From Olsenella_K sp036454645 (GTDB lineage Bacteria; Actinomycetota; Coriobacteriia; Coriobacteriales; Atopobiaceae), in the NCBI GenBank assembly GCA_036454645.1, contig JAZHSQ010000004.1, forward strand, positions 12,926 through 76,925: a stretch of DNA of 64,000 nucleotides. Reading direction: 5' to 3'. Positions within the stretch are counted from its first letter, which is position 1. Every line of letters starts with the position of its first letter. The position numbers were made by a program, and so were the translations under genes. This document shows, piece by piece, positions 45,281 to 54,116 of the stretch. Under the pieces are notes generated by a model. It was not told the origin of the DNA. It saw nothing but the letters and a program-made list of their open reading frames with translations, and ran no database searches.

Positions 45281-45387
45281 TGTGCCGCGCGCCTCCGGGC
45301 GAGAAGGACGTCGCGCGAGAGGGACGCGGAGCCCCAAGGACGGGGCACCGGGGCGAGGAGGACGCGGGGTCCGGCGGCTTCGCGCGC

Positions 45388-46371
45388 CTACGCCCTCCCG
45401 CAGATCCTGAGCACGAGCGACACGAAGGCCGTCTCGTCGTCGCCCGTGCCCTTGAGCGCCCGCTCGCACTTCGCGCAGGCGGCGAGGCACCCCTCGAGCT
45501 CGCCGGGGGCGAAGGCGCGCGCCCAGCTCACGTGGTTCTTGACCTGCCAGTCCTGCTTGCCGAGCTCGGAGGCCACGGCGCCGGCGCGGCCGCGCCGGTC
45601 GAGCGAGGCCGCGCAGACGAGCTCGCGCAGGCGGGAGGTCATGAGCGCGAGCAGCGCGATGTGGGAGGGGCTCGCCATGAGCCCGTAGAGCTCGAGCGCG
45701 CGGTCCGCCCTCCGCGCGCAGACGGCGTCGAGGAAGTCCCACGGCTTGACCTCAGCCGTGCGCGCGACGTTCTCCTCCACGTCCCTGAGCGTCACGCGCC
45801 CGCTCGCGCGGCACAGCTCCGCGAGGCTCCTCAGCTGCCGGTCGATCATCGTCGTGCTCTCGCCGACCCTGCTCACGAGCTCCTCGGCGGCGTCCCGGTC
45901 GACGACCAGCCCGATTCCGGCCGACTTGGCGTGCCTAATCACGAACTCGGCGAGCTTCCAGCGCTTGGGCGGCGTGCAGTCCAGGATTACGCCCTTGTCC
46001 ACGGCTGCGACGGCCTTGTAGAGCCGCGTCCCCCTGGAGAGCGACTCCGCCACGAGGCAGAGGACGCACCCCGGGTTGGGGTTCGCGAGGTAGGAGACGA
46101 CCGCCTCGGAGACGGGCTTGGCGAGCCTCTCCGCCCCGTGGACGATCACGAGGCGGAAGTCGGCGCCGACGGGGAGCGTGTTGAGCGAGGCGACGAGCTC
46201 CTGCGGCTCGAGGTCCGGCCCCGCCGTCCTCTCGTCCAGGTTGAACGCCGCGAGGCCCGCGTCCAGGCGGCCCTTCAGCCGCCGCACCATGACCTCGCGC
46301 TTGAGCTCGTCCGCCCCGACCACGAGGTAGGCGGGGAGGAGACCCCCGCCTGCCTTTCCCGCACCCGCCAT
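45388..46371 (-). CDS. holA: DNA polymerase III subunit delta (HolA)
   Basis: Clamp-loader subunit, 327 residues, which opens the sliding clamp. The N-terminal P-loop-like fold opens with PAYLVVGADELKREVMV, and a mid-section PPKRWKLAEFVIRHAKSAGI with later SRVGESTTMIDRQLRSLAELC matches HolA. It ends with a helical collar domain. ATG 46371 has GGAGGAGAG; it starts 20 bases after the comEC stop. holA next to comEC and rpsT is a conserved arrangement. Confidence 0.9.
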   Translation of the reverse strand: MAGAGKAGGGLLPAYLVVGADELKREVMVRRLKGRLDAGLAAFNLDERTAGPDLEPQELVASLNTLPVGADFRLVIVHGAERLAKPVSEAVVSYLANPNPGCVLCLVAESLSRGTRLYKAVAAVDKGVILDCTPPKRWKLAEFVIRHAKSAGIGLVVDRDAAEELVSRVGESTTMIDRQLRSLAELCRASGRVTLRDVEENVARTAEVKPWDFLDAVCARRADRALELYGLMASPSHIALLALMTSRLRELVCAASLDRRGRAGAVASELGKQDWQVKNHVSWARAFAPGELEGCLAACAKCERALKGTGDDETAFVSLVLRICGRA

Positions 46372-46390
46372 CTCTCCTCCTTCGACCCCG

Positions 46391-48775
46391 TCATGATAGC
46401 GCACCGCGCCCGAGCCTGACCCCCACCCCGTCCCTCCCCGGCTCCACCGTGACGTCGCCCACGTCCTTGGTGCACAGGAAGCGCGACCCGGCGCGCTCGA
46501 GGGCCTCCCTGCACTCCTCGCTCGGGTGCCCGTAGCGGTTGTTCTCCCCCGCGCTCGCGACGGCCACCTCGGCGCGCAGGCCCTCCGCCTCGGCCTCGCC
46601 GAGCGACGCCTCCGACCCGTGGTGGCCGACCTTCAGCAGGTCCACGTCGCCGACGTCCCCGCGCGCCATCGCCTCCGAGAGCCTGCCCCGCTCGGCGTCG
46701 CCCGTGAGGAGCGCCTCGAGGGTCCCCCGGCCGCCCCCGTAGGAGACCGCGCACATGAGCGAGTCCTCGTTGTCGAGGCCGTCCACCTCCCCCGTGGGCG
46801 AGACCACCCTGACCCTGAAGCCGCCCACCCCGAGGACGTCCCCGTAGGAGAGCTCCCCGGCGTCTTCCCCCGTGAGGGCCCGCACGGCCTCCCGGAGCCC
46901 CTCGGGCTCGTGGGCGGAGGCGCCCCGGGCGACGTAGACCCGCCCGCACGGGACCTGCCCCACGAGCTCGGCGACGCCGCCGTAGTGGTCGTCGTGCAGG
47001 TGCGTCACGACGAGCGCGTCGACGGAGAGGACGTGCTCCCGCCTGAGGGCGTCCACCACGGCGCCGTCCGCGCCCGCGTCGACGAGGAGGGTGGACGCCC
47101 CGTCCTGCACGAGGATCGCGTCGCCCTGGCCGACGTCGAGGACGCAGACCCTGGGCGGCGCGAGCAGTTCGAGGCGGACGACAAGCGCGAGGGCGACGGT
47201 CGCCGCGGCGCCCGCGCAAGCGGCCAGGCGCGCCCTCGTGAGGCGCGGCCAAGCGACGAGGACCGCCAGCAGCGAGGCGCCCATCAGGGGTGGCAGGGCC
47301 GCGAACGCTCCCTCGGCACGGACGGAGGCCAGGGGCAGCCGCGCCGTGGCGCGCACTGCCGCCGCCGCGAGGGTCCCGACGGCGTCCGCGAGCGCAAGCG
47401 GGGCCGCCTGCAGGGCCGGCAGCGGCGCGAGGCAGGCGGCGGCGAGGCCGGCCGCCATGAGGACGCCGAAGGCGGGGGCTAGCAGGAGGTTTGCCAGGGG
47501 CGCCACGAGCGAGAGGTCGCCGAACGTGCGCGCGACCACCGGGGCCGTGGCGGCCTGCGCGACGAGGGAGGACGCGAGGACGTCGCGCACGGAGGCCCTC
47601 GCCGACCCCACCCCCCGCCGCGCCCGTGGCCCGAGGGCGCGCGGCAGCGGCGGCGCGGCGACCTCGAGCGCGTAGCCCGCGTACGGCACCGCGAGCGAGA
47701 GCGCGGCCACGGAGACCGCCGAGAGGAGGAACCCCGGCTGCCCCGAGAGCGTGGGGTCGACCAGGCACATCGCGAGGCAGACGGCGCAGACCGAGGAGGT
47801 CGCGTGGTCCCGCCTCCCCAGGGCCTCGCCCGCCTGGGCGCAGGCGACCATCGCCCACGAGCGCACCGCCGAGGTCGGGAAGCCCGAGAAGGCGACGAAG
47901 AGGCCGCACGCGGCGACGAGCGAGGCCCTCCTGCGCCAGCCGCCGACGCCCGCGCCCGAGAGCAGCGCGCCCACGAAGGAGGCGACGACGGCGAGGTGGG
48001 AGCCCGAAACCGCCACGAGGTGAGACACGCCGCTCGCGGAGAAGGCGTCCTCCAGCCCGCGCTCGCCCATGGCGCGCCGGTCGCCGCAGACGCAGCCCGC
48101 GATGATCGCCCGCGCGTCCGAGGAGGAGGGGTCGAGCGAGTCGAGGACGAGCCGCCTCGCCTCCGCAACGGGCCCGAGCGGCGGCGCGGGGCGCTCGCGC
48201 GAGAGGATCCTCAGCGCCCTGACGCTGCCCGAAACCCCCTGCGACCTGCTCGCGAGCCCCCAGTCGTCCTCGCCGTTGGGGCGGAACCTCCCCACGCAGG
48301 CCACCTTCTCGCGAAGGTCGAGCGGCTCGGCGCTGGTGAGCCAGACGGACCCCGCGACTCGCCCGTCCCGCTCCGCTCGGCAGCGCGCCGTGTAGCCGCG
48401 CTCGCCCGCGCTCGAGGCCGTCTCCGCCGTGAACGTCCAGGCGGAGACCGGGCTGCGGGAGAGCTCCTCGGCGAGGGCGTCGACGCGCGCGGCCGACGCG
48501 AGGGCGAGGCCGAGGGCGGCCGCGGCGCACGTCGCGACGAGGCAGGCGAGCGCCCGGGCGGGCCGCGCGCGCATGGCGAGCGCCGCGAGCGCGCACGCCG
48601 CGGCGAGCGCGGCCGCGTCGGCGAGGGCGGGCGCCCCCGGGCCCGCCAGGAGGCCCCTCGGCGCCCGCCTTAGCGTCGCGGACTCGACGGCCAGCGCCGT
48701 GGCGAGCAGGTAGAGCGTGGGCGGGACGTCGGGCCTGTGGGGGAGCTCGGGCGCGGGGGCGGGGGCGCTACACAT
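46391..48775 (-). CDS. comEC: ComEC/Rec2 DNA uptake channel protein
   Basis: A 794-residue membrane protein. An N-terminal soluble OB-like region (~85-200) is followed by the competence domain with about 8-10 transmembrane segments (~215-520), including the GVSHLVAVSGSHLAVVASF stretch. The C-terminal metallo-beta-lactamase-like domain (~535-790) opens VLDVGQGDAILVQ and contains THLHDDHYGG and the late HHGSEAS motif. It moves single-stranded DNA across the membrane in natural transformation. It overlaps comEA by 8 bases. Other competence genes (ComGA pilus, DprA) are not in the window. Confidence 0.93.
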   Translation of the reverse strand: MCSAPAPAPELPHRPDVPPTLYLLATALAVESATLRRAPRGLLAGPGAPALADAAALAAACALAALAMRARPARALACLVATCAAAALGLALASAARVDALAEELSRSPVSAWTFTAETASSAGERGYTARCRAERDGRVAGSVWLTSAEPLDLREKVACVGRFRPNGEDDWGLASRSQGVSGSVRALRILSRERPAPPLGPVAEARRLVLDSLDPSSSDARAIIAGCVCGDRRAMGERGLEDAFSASGVSHLVAVSGSHLAVVASFVGALLSGAGVGGWRRRASLVAACGLFVAFSGFPTSAVRSWAMVACAQAGEALGRRDHATSSVCAVCLAMCLVDPTLSGQPGFLLSAVSVAALSLAVPYAGYALEVAAPPLPRALGPRARRGVGSARASVRDVLASSLVAQAATAPVVARTFGDLSLVAPLANLLLAPAFGVLMAAGLAAACLAPLPALQAAPLALADAVGTLAAAAVRATARLPLASVRAEGAFAALPPLMGASLLAVLVAWPRLTRARLAACAGAAATVALALVVRLELLAPPRVCVLDVGQGDAILVQDGASTLLVDAGADGAVVDALRREHVLSVDALVVTHLHDDHYGGVAELVGQVPCGRVYVARGASAHEPEGLREAVRALTGEDAGELSYGDVLGVGGFRVRVVSPTGEVDGLDNEDSLMCAVSYGGGRGTLEALLTGDAERGRLSEAMARGDVGDVDLLKVGHHGSEASLGEAEAEGLRAEVAVASAGENNRYGHPSEECREALERAGSRFLCTKDVGDVTVEPGRDGVGVRLGRGALS

Positions 48776-49583
48776 AGGCCTGTCCCCGGAGCCTCTCGAG
48801 CTTCTTCTCCCCTATGCCCGAGACGCGCATGAGGTCGTCGACCGAGGCGAAGGGGCCGTTCTTGGCGCGGTCCTCGACGATCTTCGCCGCCGTCGAGGGG
48901 CCGACGCCCGGGAGCTGCTGGAGCTCCTCCGCCGTCGCCGTGTTGACGTTCACCCGCGCCGAGGAGGAGGAGCCCGCCTGCCCGGCCGCGCCCTGGCCGG
49001 CCGTGCCGGCGCCCGTCGTCGCCCCGGCCCCGGCCTCGGCGGCCTCCTCGGCGTTGGGGACGTGCACCTTCGAGCCGTCCTCGACGGGCGCGGCGAGGTT
49101 GAGCGAGGTGGTCGCCGCCCGCTCGGTCAGGCCGCCCGCGGCCTCCACCGCGTCCCGCACCCGGGGGGAGCCCGCGGGGAGCTCGACCACCCCAGGGGAG
49201 GCGACCTCCCCGTCCACGTGCACGAGGATGGTCCCCGGCGCCTCCGTGGCCTCCCCCGCCGCCTGCCCCTGGGCACCGGAGGGCCCGCTCCCGGAGGGGG
49301 CCGCGGCACCCCCGTCCCCCGCGGCCTCCGCGCCGTCGGCGCCGTCCCCCGCGGACTGCCCCGTCGGAGCCTGCTGCCGCACGTCCTGCTCGCCCGCACG
49401 CGCGACGCTGACCGTGCCCGCCGCGAGGCCGCGCGCGACCGCGACCGCCGTGGCCGCGACCACGAGCGCGCACGCCCCCACGACCAGGGCCCGCCTGCTC
49501 ACGAGCCCGTAGCGCCTCGCAAGGCTCGCGAGGCGCGCCCTCGCTCCGGGCCCGCGCCGCGCCCCCGCACCCCTCTGCGCCAT
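48768..49583 (-). CDS. comEA: ComEA-type DNA-binding protein
   Basis: Membrane-anchored DNA receptor of 271 residues. It has a cytoplasmic N-terminal part, a transmembrane segment (~33-52), a Gly/Ala/Asp-rich spacer, an SLBB domain (~118-165, ILVHVDGEVASPGVVELPAG) and a C-terminal helix-hairpin-helix pair (~210-271, VNVNTATAEELQQLPGVGPS and VSGIGEKKLERLRG). HhH motifs bind double-stranded DNA non-specifically. ATG 49583 has its ribosome binding sequence inside a 13-bp hairpin (49586-49620). It is the first gene of comEA-comEC-holA. Confidence 0.93.
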   Translation of the reverse strand: MAQRGAGARRGPGARARLASLARRYGLVSRRALVVGACALVVAATAVAVARGLAAGTVSVARAGEQDVRQQAPTGQSAGDGADGAEAAGDGGAAAPSGSGPSGAQGQAAGEATEAPGTILVHVDGEVASPGVVELPAGSPRVRDAVEAAGGLTERAATTSLNLAAPVEDGSKVHVPNAEEAAEAGAGATTGAGTAGQGAAGQAGSSSSARVNVNTATAEELQQLPGVGPSTAAKIVEDRAKNGPFASVDDLMRVSGIGEKKLERLRGQAYV

Positions 49584-49585
49584 AA

Positions 49586-49620
49586 GGAACCACCCCCATC
49601 ACAAGGGTGGGGGTGGTTCC
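49586..49620 (-). promoter_or_regulatory. 13-bp perfect hairpin overlapping the comEA ribosome binding site
   Basis: 49586-49598 pairs exactly with 49608-49620 around a 9-base loop. On the minus-strand transcript the 3' arm is GGGGGTGGTTCC and ends two bases before the comEA ATG, so the likely Shine-Dalgarno GGGGGTGG is fully paired. The hairpin would also lie downstream of thiI. It can therefore act as a terminator-like barrier, a translation switch for competence genes, or both. Confidence 0.65.
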
Positions 49621-49788
49621 GTCACGTACGTACGCGCTTTTCGGGAACGGCTGCAGCCAGCTCGCACGAACCTTGCGCGAGGCTCGCCGGCGGCCGTCCG
49701 CCGGGCCTCGTGCCTGCCGCGGCGCCACGCGGGCCACACCGGCCCGCGACCGGGGGGCCTTCCCCCTCCACGCCGCGCACACAGGCCG

Positions 49789-51078
49789 CTAGCCCTCGTC
49801 CTCCTCGCCCGCCCTGCGCACGGCGGCGCGCCAGCGGTCGTTGTCCTCGAGCGCGGGCGCGAGCTCGCGGTGCCGGGCGCGCAGGCGCCGGGGCGGCTTG
49901 TACGAGGGGCACTGGTCGAAGTCGAGGTACTCCACGTTCTCCACCAAGTCCGCGACCATGGCCTCGTGGTCGAACGACTCCCAGGCCTCGTGCACCTCGC
50001 GAATCCTCGCGTGGGTCTCGGGCTTGCGCGGCATGAAGAGCGTGCAGCAGTCCGGCGCGTCCTGGCAGCTGATGTCGTAGGTGCCGATCTGCTGCGCGCG
50101 GCGCATGATCTCCTGCTTGTCAGAGCCGATGAGCGGCCTCAGCACGGGCATCGTCGCGATCTCGTCGACGGCGGCGATGTTCTCGAGCGTCTGCGAGGCT
50201 ACCTGCCCGAGCGACTCGCCCGTCACGAGCGCCTGGGCGCCCTCCGCGCGCGCGATCTCCTGCGAGACGGCGAACATGACGCGGCGGTACATGATCACGC
50301 GCAGGCTCTGCGGCACCGCGAGCGAGATCTCCCTCTGGCGCTCGCCGAAGGGCACCACGTAGAGGCGGCCGACCACGCCGGAGGGCGCGAGCGCCGCCAC
50401 GAGGTCCTGCGCCAGCCACTCGCTCGTGTCCGAGGTCATGGGGCGGCCCGAGAAGTGCACGGGGATCGTGATCGCGCCGCGGCGGCCGACCATCCACGTG
50501 GCGACCGGCGAGTCGAAGCCGCTCGAGAAGAGCGACACCACCTTGCCCGCCGTGCCTACCGGCAGCCCGCCCACGCCGGGGCCCGTGTCCGTGTAGACGA
50601 AGGCGTTGCCCTGCACGGCGTGCACGATGACCGTGACGTCGGGGTGGTGCATCTCGACCTTCTTGTCGGGGAAGGCGGCGCACAGGACCTCGCCCACGAT
50701 GTGGTTCATCTCGAGCGTGTGCTTCTCGTAGGCGGTCGACGAGCGGCGCGCATGGACCTTGAAGGTCGAGAAGTCCCCGGCCTCGGCCAGCGCGCGGACG
50801 GCCGCCTGCGAGTACTCGCCCTCGTCCAGCCCGCAGCGGTATGCCACGGAGACGCGCGCGACGCCCGGCACGCGCGAGATTGCGTGCGCGAGCTCGTCGT
50901 CGGCCTCCCCTCCCTGCACCTCTACCAGGATGTGGCCGGAGATGCGAGAGATGCGCTCCACGGGGTAGCCGCGGAGCGCACGGTTGAGGTTGCTCACGAG
51001 CTGGTTCTCGAAGGTGGAGCGGTTCTTGCCCTTGAGGCCGATCTCGTGGTAGTGGACGAGGCAGACCCTGTCGCTCAT
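49789..51078 (-). CDS. thiI: tRNA 4-thiouridine synthase ThiI
   Basis: Forms s4U8 in tRNA; 429 residues. An N-terminal ferredoxin-like/THUMP region (~1-165) precedes the PP-loop ATPase (~180, LFSSGFDSPVATW). There is no C-terminal rhodanese domain, so this is the short form that passes sulfur without a rhodanese. Two close cysteines near the C-terminus (PDCCTLF, ~343) may take part. It starts in a TGATG overlap with rpoZ. A role in thiazole synthesis is not supported here. Confidence 0.93.
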   Translation of the reverse strand: MSDRVCLVHYHEIGLKGKNRSTFENQLVSNLNRALRGYPVERISRISGHILVEVQGGEADDELAHAISRVPGVARVSVAYRCGLDEGEYSQAAVRALAEAGDFSTFKVHARRSSTAYEKHTLEMNHIVGEVLCAAFPDKKVEMHHPDVTVIVHAVQGNAFVYTDTGPGVGGLPVGTAGKVVSLFSSGFDSPVATWMVGRRGAITIPVHFSGRPMTSDTSEWLAQDLVAALAPSGVVGRLYVVPFGERQREISLAVPQSLRVIMYRRVMFAVSQEIARAEGAQALVTGESLGQVASQTLENIAAVDEIATMPVLRPLIGSDKQEIMRRAQQIGTYDISCQDAPDCCTLFMPRKPETHARIREVHEAWESFDHEAMVADLVENVEYLDFDQCPSYKPPRRLRARHRELAPALEDNDRWRAAVRRAGEEDEG

Positions 51079-51371
51079 CAGGAGTTGTGCTGGACGCGGA
51101 TGTTGGAGCCCTTGATGTCCTCGTCGAAGTCTTCCTTCACGAAGCTCAGGGTCCCCGAGTCGATCTCCTCCATGGCGGTGGAGATCGAGTCCTCGCCGGA
51201 CACGATGGTGGTGATGTCGTCGAAGTCCTGGATGGCGGTCACGCGGAGGTGCTGTCCGCGCAGCATGTTGTTGATGTCGCAGGCCCTCTTCGAGGCGATC
51301 GCGCAGAGAAGGAACGGGTTCTGCTCGGTCTTCTCGAGGAGGCTGTCGATCTCGGGGCTAGTGATGGACAT
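51078..51371 (-). CDS. rpoZ: RNA polymerase omega subunit
   Basis: Small subunit of 97 residues that helps RNA polymerase assembly. SPEIDSLLEKTEQNPFLLC and IASKRACDINNMLRGQH carry the conserved omega pattern (the helix near ASKRA-DIN). ATG 51371 has GGGAGG with an 11-base gap. It overlaps gmk upstream by 14 bases and thiI downstream by one base. gmk-rpoZ is a conserved pair. Confidence 0.9.
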   Translation of the reverse strand: MSITSPEIDSLLEKTEQNPFLLCAIASKRACDINNMLRGQHLRVTAIQDFDDITTIVSGEDSISTAMEEIDSGTLSFVKEDFDEDIKGSNIRVQHNS

Positions 51372-51951
51372 TGGTGGTGCTACCTCCCTGAATCTCATGG
51401 GACTCGATGGCCTCCGCGAGCTCGCGCGCGGCGGCATCGAGGTCGTCGTTGGTGATCCTGACGTCGTAGGTGGGGGCGAGCTCGAGCTCCTTGCGCGCGT
51501 CGGCGAGCCTCAGGCGGAGGGACTCCTCCGACTCGGTGCCGCGGCCGCGCAGGCGGCTCTCGAGGACCTCCCAGGACGGGGGCAGGATGAAGATCCGCAC
51601 CACGTCCGGGTAGAGCCTCTTCACGTTCGCGCCGCCCTGGACGTCGATCTCGAGCACGACGGAGCGTCCCGCGTCGAGGCAGCGGTCGACCTCGCTCCTG
51701 AGCGTGCCGTAGCGGTGGTCGTGCACCTGGGCCCACTCGAGGAAGTCGCCGGCGTCGACGTGCGACTGGAACTCGTCGTCGGTCATGAAGTGGTACGAGA
51801 CCCCGTCGACCTCACCGGGCCTGGGGTCTCGTGTCGTCGCGGAGACGGTCAGGCCGATCTCGGGACGGGCCGCCCTCACCTTGGAGACGAGGGTACCCTT
51901 CCCGACGCCGGCCGGGCCGGACACGACGAACAGTCTCGGCCTGCGTTCCAC
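51358..51951 (-). CDS. gmk: Guanylate kinase
   Basis: Phosphorylates GMP/dGMP to GDP/dGDP, 197 residues. P-loop GPAGVGKGT (~12-20), the GMP-binding SATTRDPRPGEVDG (~38-51) and YHFM (~53-56) are present, with the lid and EIDVQGG (~101-107). It starts at GTG 51951, sharing a base with the mihF stop. The gene order mihF-gmk-rpoZ is typical of actinobacteria. Confidence 0.96.
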   Translation of the reverse strand: MERRPRLFVVSGPAGVGKGTLVSKVRAARPEIGLTVSATTRDPRPGEVDGVSYHFMTDDEFQSHVDAGDFLEWAQVHDHRYGTLRSEVDRCLDAGRSVVLEIDVQGGANVKRLYPDVVRIFILPPSWEVLESRLRGRGTESEESLRLRLADARKELELAPTYDVRITNDDLDAAARELAEAIESHEIQGGSTTNVHH

Positions 51952-52259
51952 TACTTGGAGAGCACCTCGAGGAGCTGCTCGCGCTGGCGGGCGCCGAGGC
52001 CCTTGACGCGGCGGCTCGCAGAGATGCCGAGCTCGTCCATGATCTTGGTGGCCTTGGCCTTGCCGTACCCGGGGAGCGACTCGATGAGCGCGGACACCTT
52101 CATCCTGTTGGCAATCGGGTCGTCGGAGTCGAGGACCTCCTCGAGCGTGATCTTGCCGGACTTGATGTTGGCGCGGAGCTCGGCACGGGCGTGACGGGCC
52201 TGGGCGGCCTTCTCAAGGGCGGCCTTGCGCTGTTCATCGGTGAGCTGGGGTAGAGCCAT
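51951..52259 (-). CDS. mihF: Actinobacterial integration host factor
   Basis: A 102-residue nucleoid protein found in actinobacteria, unrelated to the alpha/beta IHF of proteobacteria. MALPQLTDEQRKAALEKAAQARHARAELRANIKSG-like opening and the later LPGYGKAKATKIMDELGI match, the latter a helix-two-turn-helix DNA-binding part. ATG 52259 has a GGAGGAACA site; the longer frame to 52277 is rejected. This gene is a strong taxonomic pointer. Confidence 0.95.
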   Translation of the reverse strand: MALPQLTDEQRKAALEKAAQARHARAELRANIKSGKITLEEVLDSDDPIANRMKVSALIESLPGYGKAKATKIMDELGISASRRVKGLGARQREQLLEVLSK

Positions 52260-52473
52260 TGTTCCTCCAAACATCAATTACTGATGCAGTGCTTCGTTGT
52301 TGAGATGTGGTTGGTCCCTCGGACTGTGCGAGCGAGACGTCCGCGGTCACGAGCGCATTTTACGCGATATCCTCCTACAAGTGTGCCAATCTGCACGGAT
52401 TTCTACAAGCGACGCAGGCGGGATACCCCGGAGGCGACATCCGCAATCCACAAGACGGCGCAGCGTGGAGGCC

Positions 52474-53199
52474 CTAGGCGCCGACCAGCTCGCCCACGAT
52501 GGCCTCGAGCGCGGCCACGGGGTCCTCGGCGCGCGTGATCGGGCGGCCGACCACGAGCTTGGAGACGCCCGCCGCGATCGCGGCCGCCGGCGTCGCGACG
52601 CGCTTCTGGTCGCCCACGGCGGCGCCGGCCGGCCTCACGCCCGGGGTCACGATGAGGGCGTCGGAGCCGAGCAGGGCGCGCATGCCGGCGGCCTCCACGG
52701 GCGAGCAGACGATGCCGTCGGACCCGGCGCGCACGGCCATGCCGGCGAGGCGCTCGACCTCCGAGGCCACGGGCCACTCGACGCCGACCTCGGCCAGCGC
52801 ATCCTGGTCCATGCTCGTGAGGACCGAGATGGCGACGAGCCGGGTCCGCTCGCCCGCGCGCTCCGCCGCCGCCGACTCGACGCCCCTGCGGGCGCCGGCG
52901 ATCATCTCGGAGCCGCCGAGCCCGTGGATGGAGAGGATGTCCGCCCCGACGCGCGAGCAGGCGGCCGCGGCGCCCTCCACCTGGAACGGGATGTCGTGGA
53001 GCTTGAGGTCGAGGAAGACCTTGAAGCCCCTCTCGTGCATCTCCTCGACGATGGCGGGACCCAGCGCGTAGTACAGCGTCATGCCCACCTTGACCCACCG
53101 GGCCCTGCCGGCGAGCCTGTCCGTGAGCGCGAGCGCCTCGTCGCGCCCCATGTCCAGCGCGACGATGACGGCGTCGCGCGCCTCTGCCTCGCTCAGCAT
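52474..53199 (-). CDS. pyrF: Orotidine 5'-phosphate decarboxylase
   Basis: Last step of UMP synthesis, OMP to UMP, 241 residues. The active-site loop DLKLHDIPF (~63-71) with the Asp-Lys-x-x-Asp set is intact, as are VALDMGRDEAL at the start and TPGVRPAGA (~184) for phosphate binding. It overlaps pyrD by 7 bases and is the last gene of the operon. About 210 bp of non-coding DNA follows before mihF, with no hairpin recognised. Confidence 0.95.
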   Translation of the reverse strand: MLSEAEARDAVIVALDMGRDEALALTDRLAGRARWVKVGMTLYYALGPAIVEEMHERGFKVFLDLKLHDIPFQVEGAAAACSRVGADILSIHGLGGSEMIAGARRGVESAAAERAGERTRLVAISVLTSMDQDALAEVGVEWPVASEVERLAGMAVRAGSDGIVCSPVEAAGMRALLGSDALIVTPGVRPAGAAVGDQKRVATPAAAIAAGVSKLVVGRPITRAEDPVAALEAIVGELVGA

Positions 53200-54116
53200 T
53201 CGAAGGCTCCAATCAGCTCGTTGATGTCCTTGACGCCCTGCCCCTCGGCCCAGGCCTCGAGCTCGCGCAGGACGCGCGGGGCGGCCGTGGGGTCGTAGAG
53301 GTTCGCCGTGCCGACGGAGACCGCCGTCGCCCCGGCCAGGATGAACTCGGCGGCGTCCTCGCCGCTCGCGATCCCGCCGACCCCGTTGATGGGGATCGAG
53401 ACCGCGCGCGCGGCCTCCCAGACCATGCGCACGGCGATGGCGTGGATGGCGGGCCCGGAGACGCCGGCCGTGGGACGCGACACCTTGCTCCTGCGTGTCC
53501 GCACGTCGATGGCCATGCCCGGGATGGTGTTGATCAGGGTGAGGGCGTCTGCGCCCTCCGCCTCGACGGCGCGCGCGATCTCGCCCACGTTGGTGGGCGC
53601 GAGCTTCACGAGCAGGGGCCTGCTCGTGTGCGAGCGGCACGCGCGCGTGACCTCGGCCGCGCCGGCGGGCGTCGAGCCCATGGCGGAGCCGCCCTTGGCG
53701 ATGTTGGGGCAGCCGATGTTGATCTCGAAGCCGGCGGCGAAGGGGGCGAGCTCCTCGAAGAGGTCGAGGGCGCGCACGTACTCCTCCACGGAGTGGCCCG
53801 CCACCTGGCAGATCACCTGGCAGCCGCGCTTGGAGAGCCCGGCGAGGTAGTCGCCGTAGTCGCGCACGAAGGCGCGCACGCCCGGGTTCTGCAGGCCCAC
53901 CGAGTTCATCACCGCGGAGGGGAGCTCGGCCATGCGCGGGGCGGGGTTGCCCTCCCAGGGCTCGGCGGAGACGCCCTTGCAGGTGATGGCCCCCAGCTCG
54001 GAGACGTCGTAGAAGCCCTCGAACTGCCAGCCGTTGCCGAAGGTCCCGGAGGCCGTGCAGACGGGGTTGGCCATCCTTATGCCGCCGAGGTCGACGGCCA
54101 TGCTCACCTCGCCCAT
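53193..54116 (-). CDS. pyrD: Dihydroorotate dehydrogenase catalytic subunit (class 1B)
   Basis: FMN enzyme oxidising dihydroorotate to orotate with NAD+ through PyrK, 307 residues. NPVCTASGTFGNG (~18-30), GAITCKGVS, NSVGLQNPG and INTIPGMAIDVRTRR are class 1B features; the presence of pyrK beside it settles the subtype. ATG 54116 shares a base with the pyrK stop (TGATG). The segment INIGCPNIAKGG matches the family's SCPN-type loop. Confidence 0.94.
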   Translation of the reverse strand: MGEVSMAVDLGGIRMANPVCTASGTFGNGWQFEGFYDVSELGAITCKGVSAEPWEGNPAPRMAELPSAVMNSVGLQNPGVRAFVRDYGDYLAGLSKRGCQVICQVAGHSVEEYVRALDLFEELAPFAAGFEINIGCPNIAKGGSAMGSTPAGAAEVTRACRSHTSRPLLVKLAPTNVGEIARAVEAEGADALTLINTIPGMAIDVRTRRSKVSRPTAGVSGPAIHAIAVRMVWEAARAVSIPINGVGGIASGEDAAEFILAGATAVSVGTANLYDPTAAPRVLRELEAWAEGQGVKDINELIGAFEC

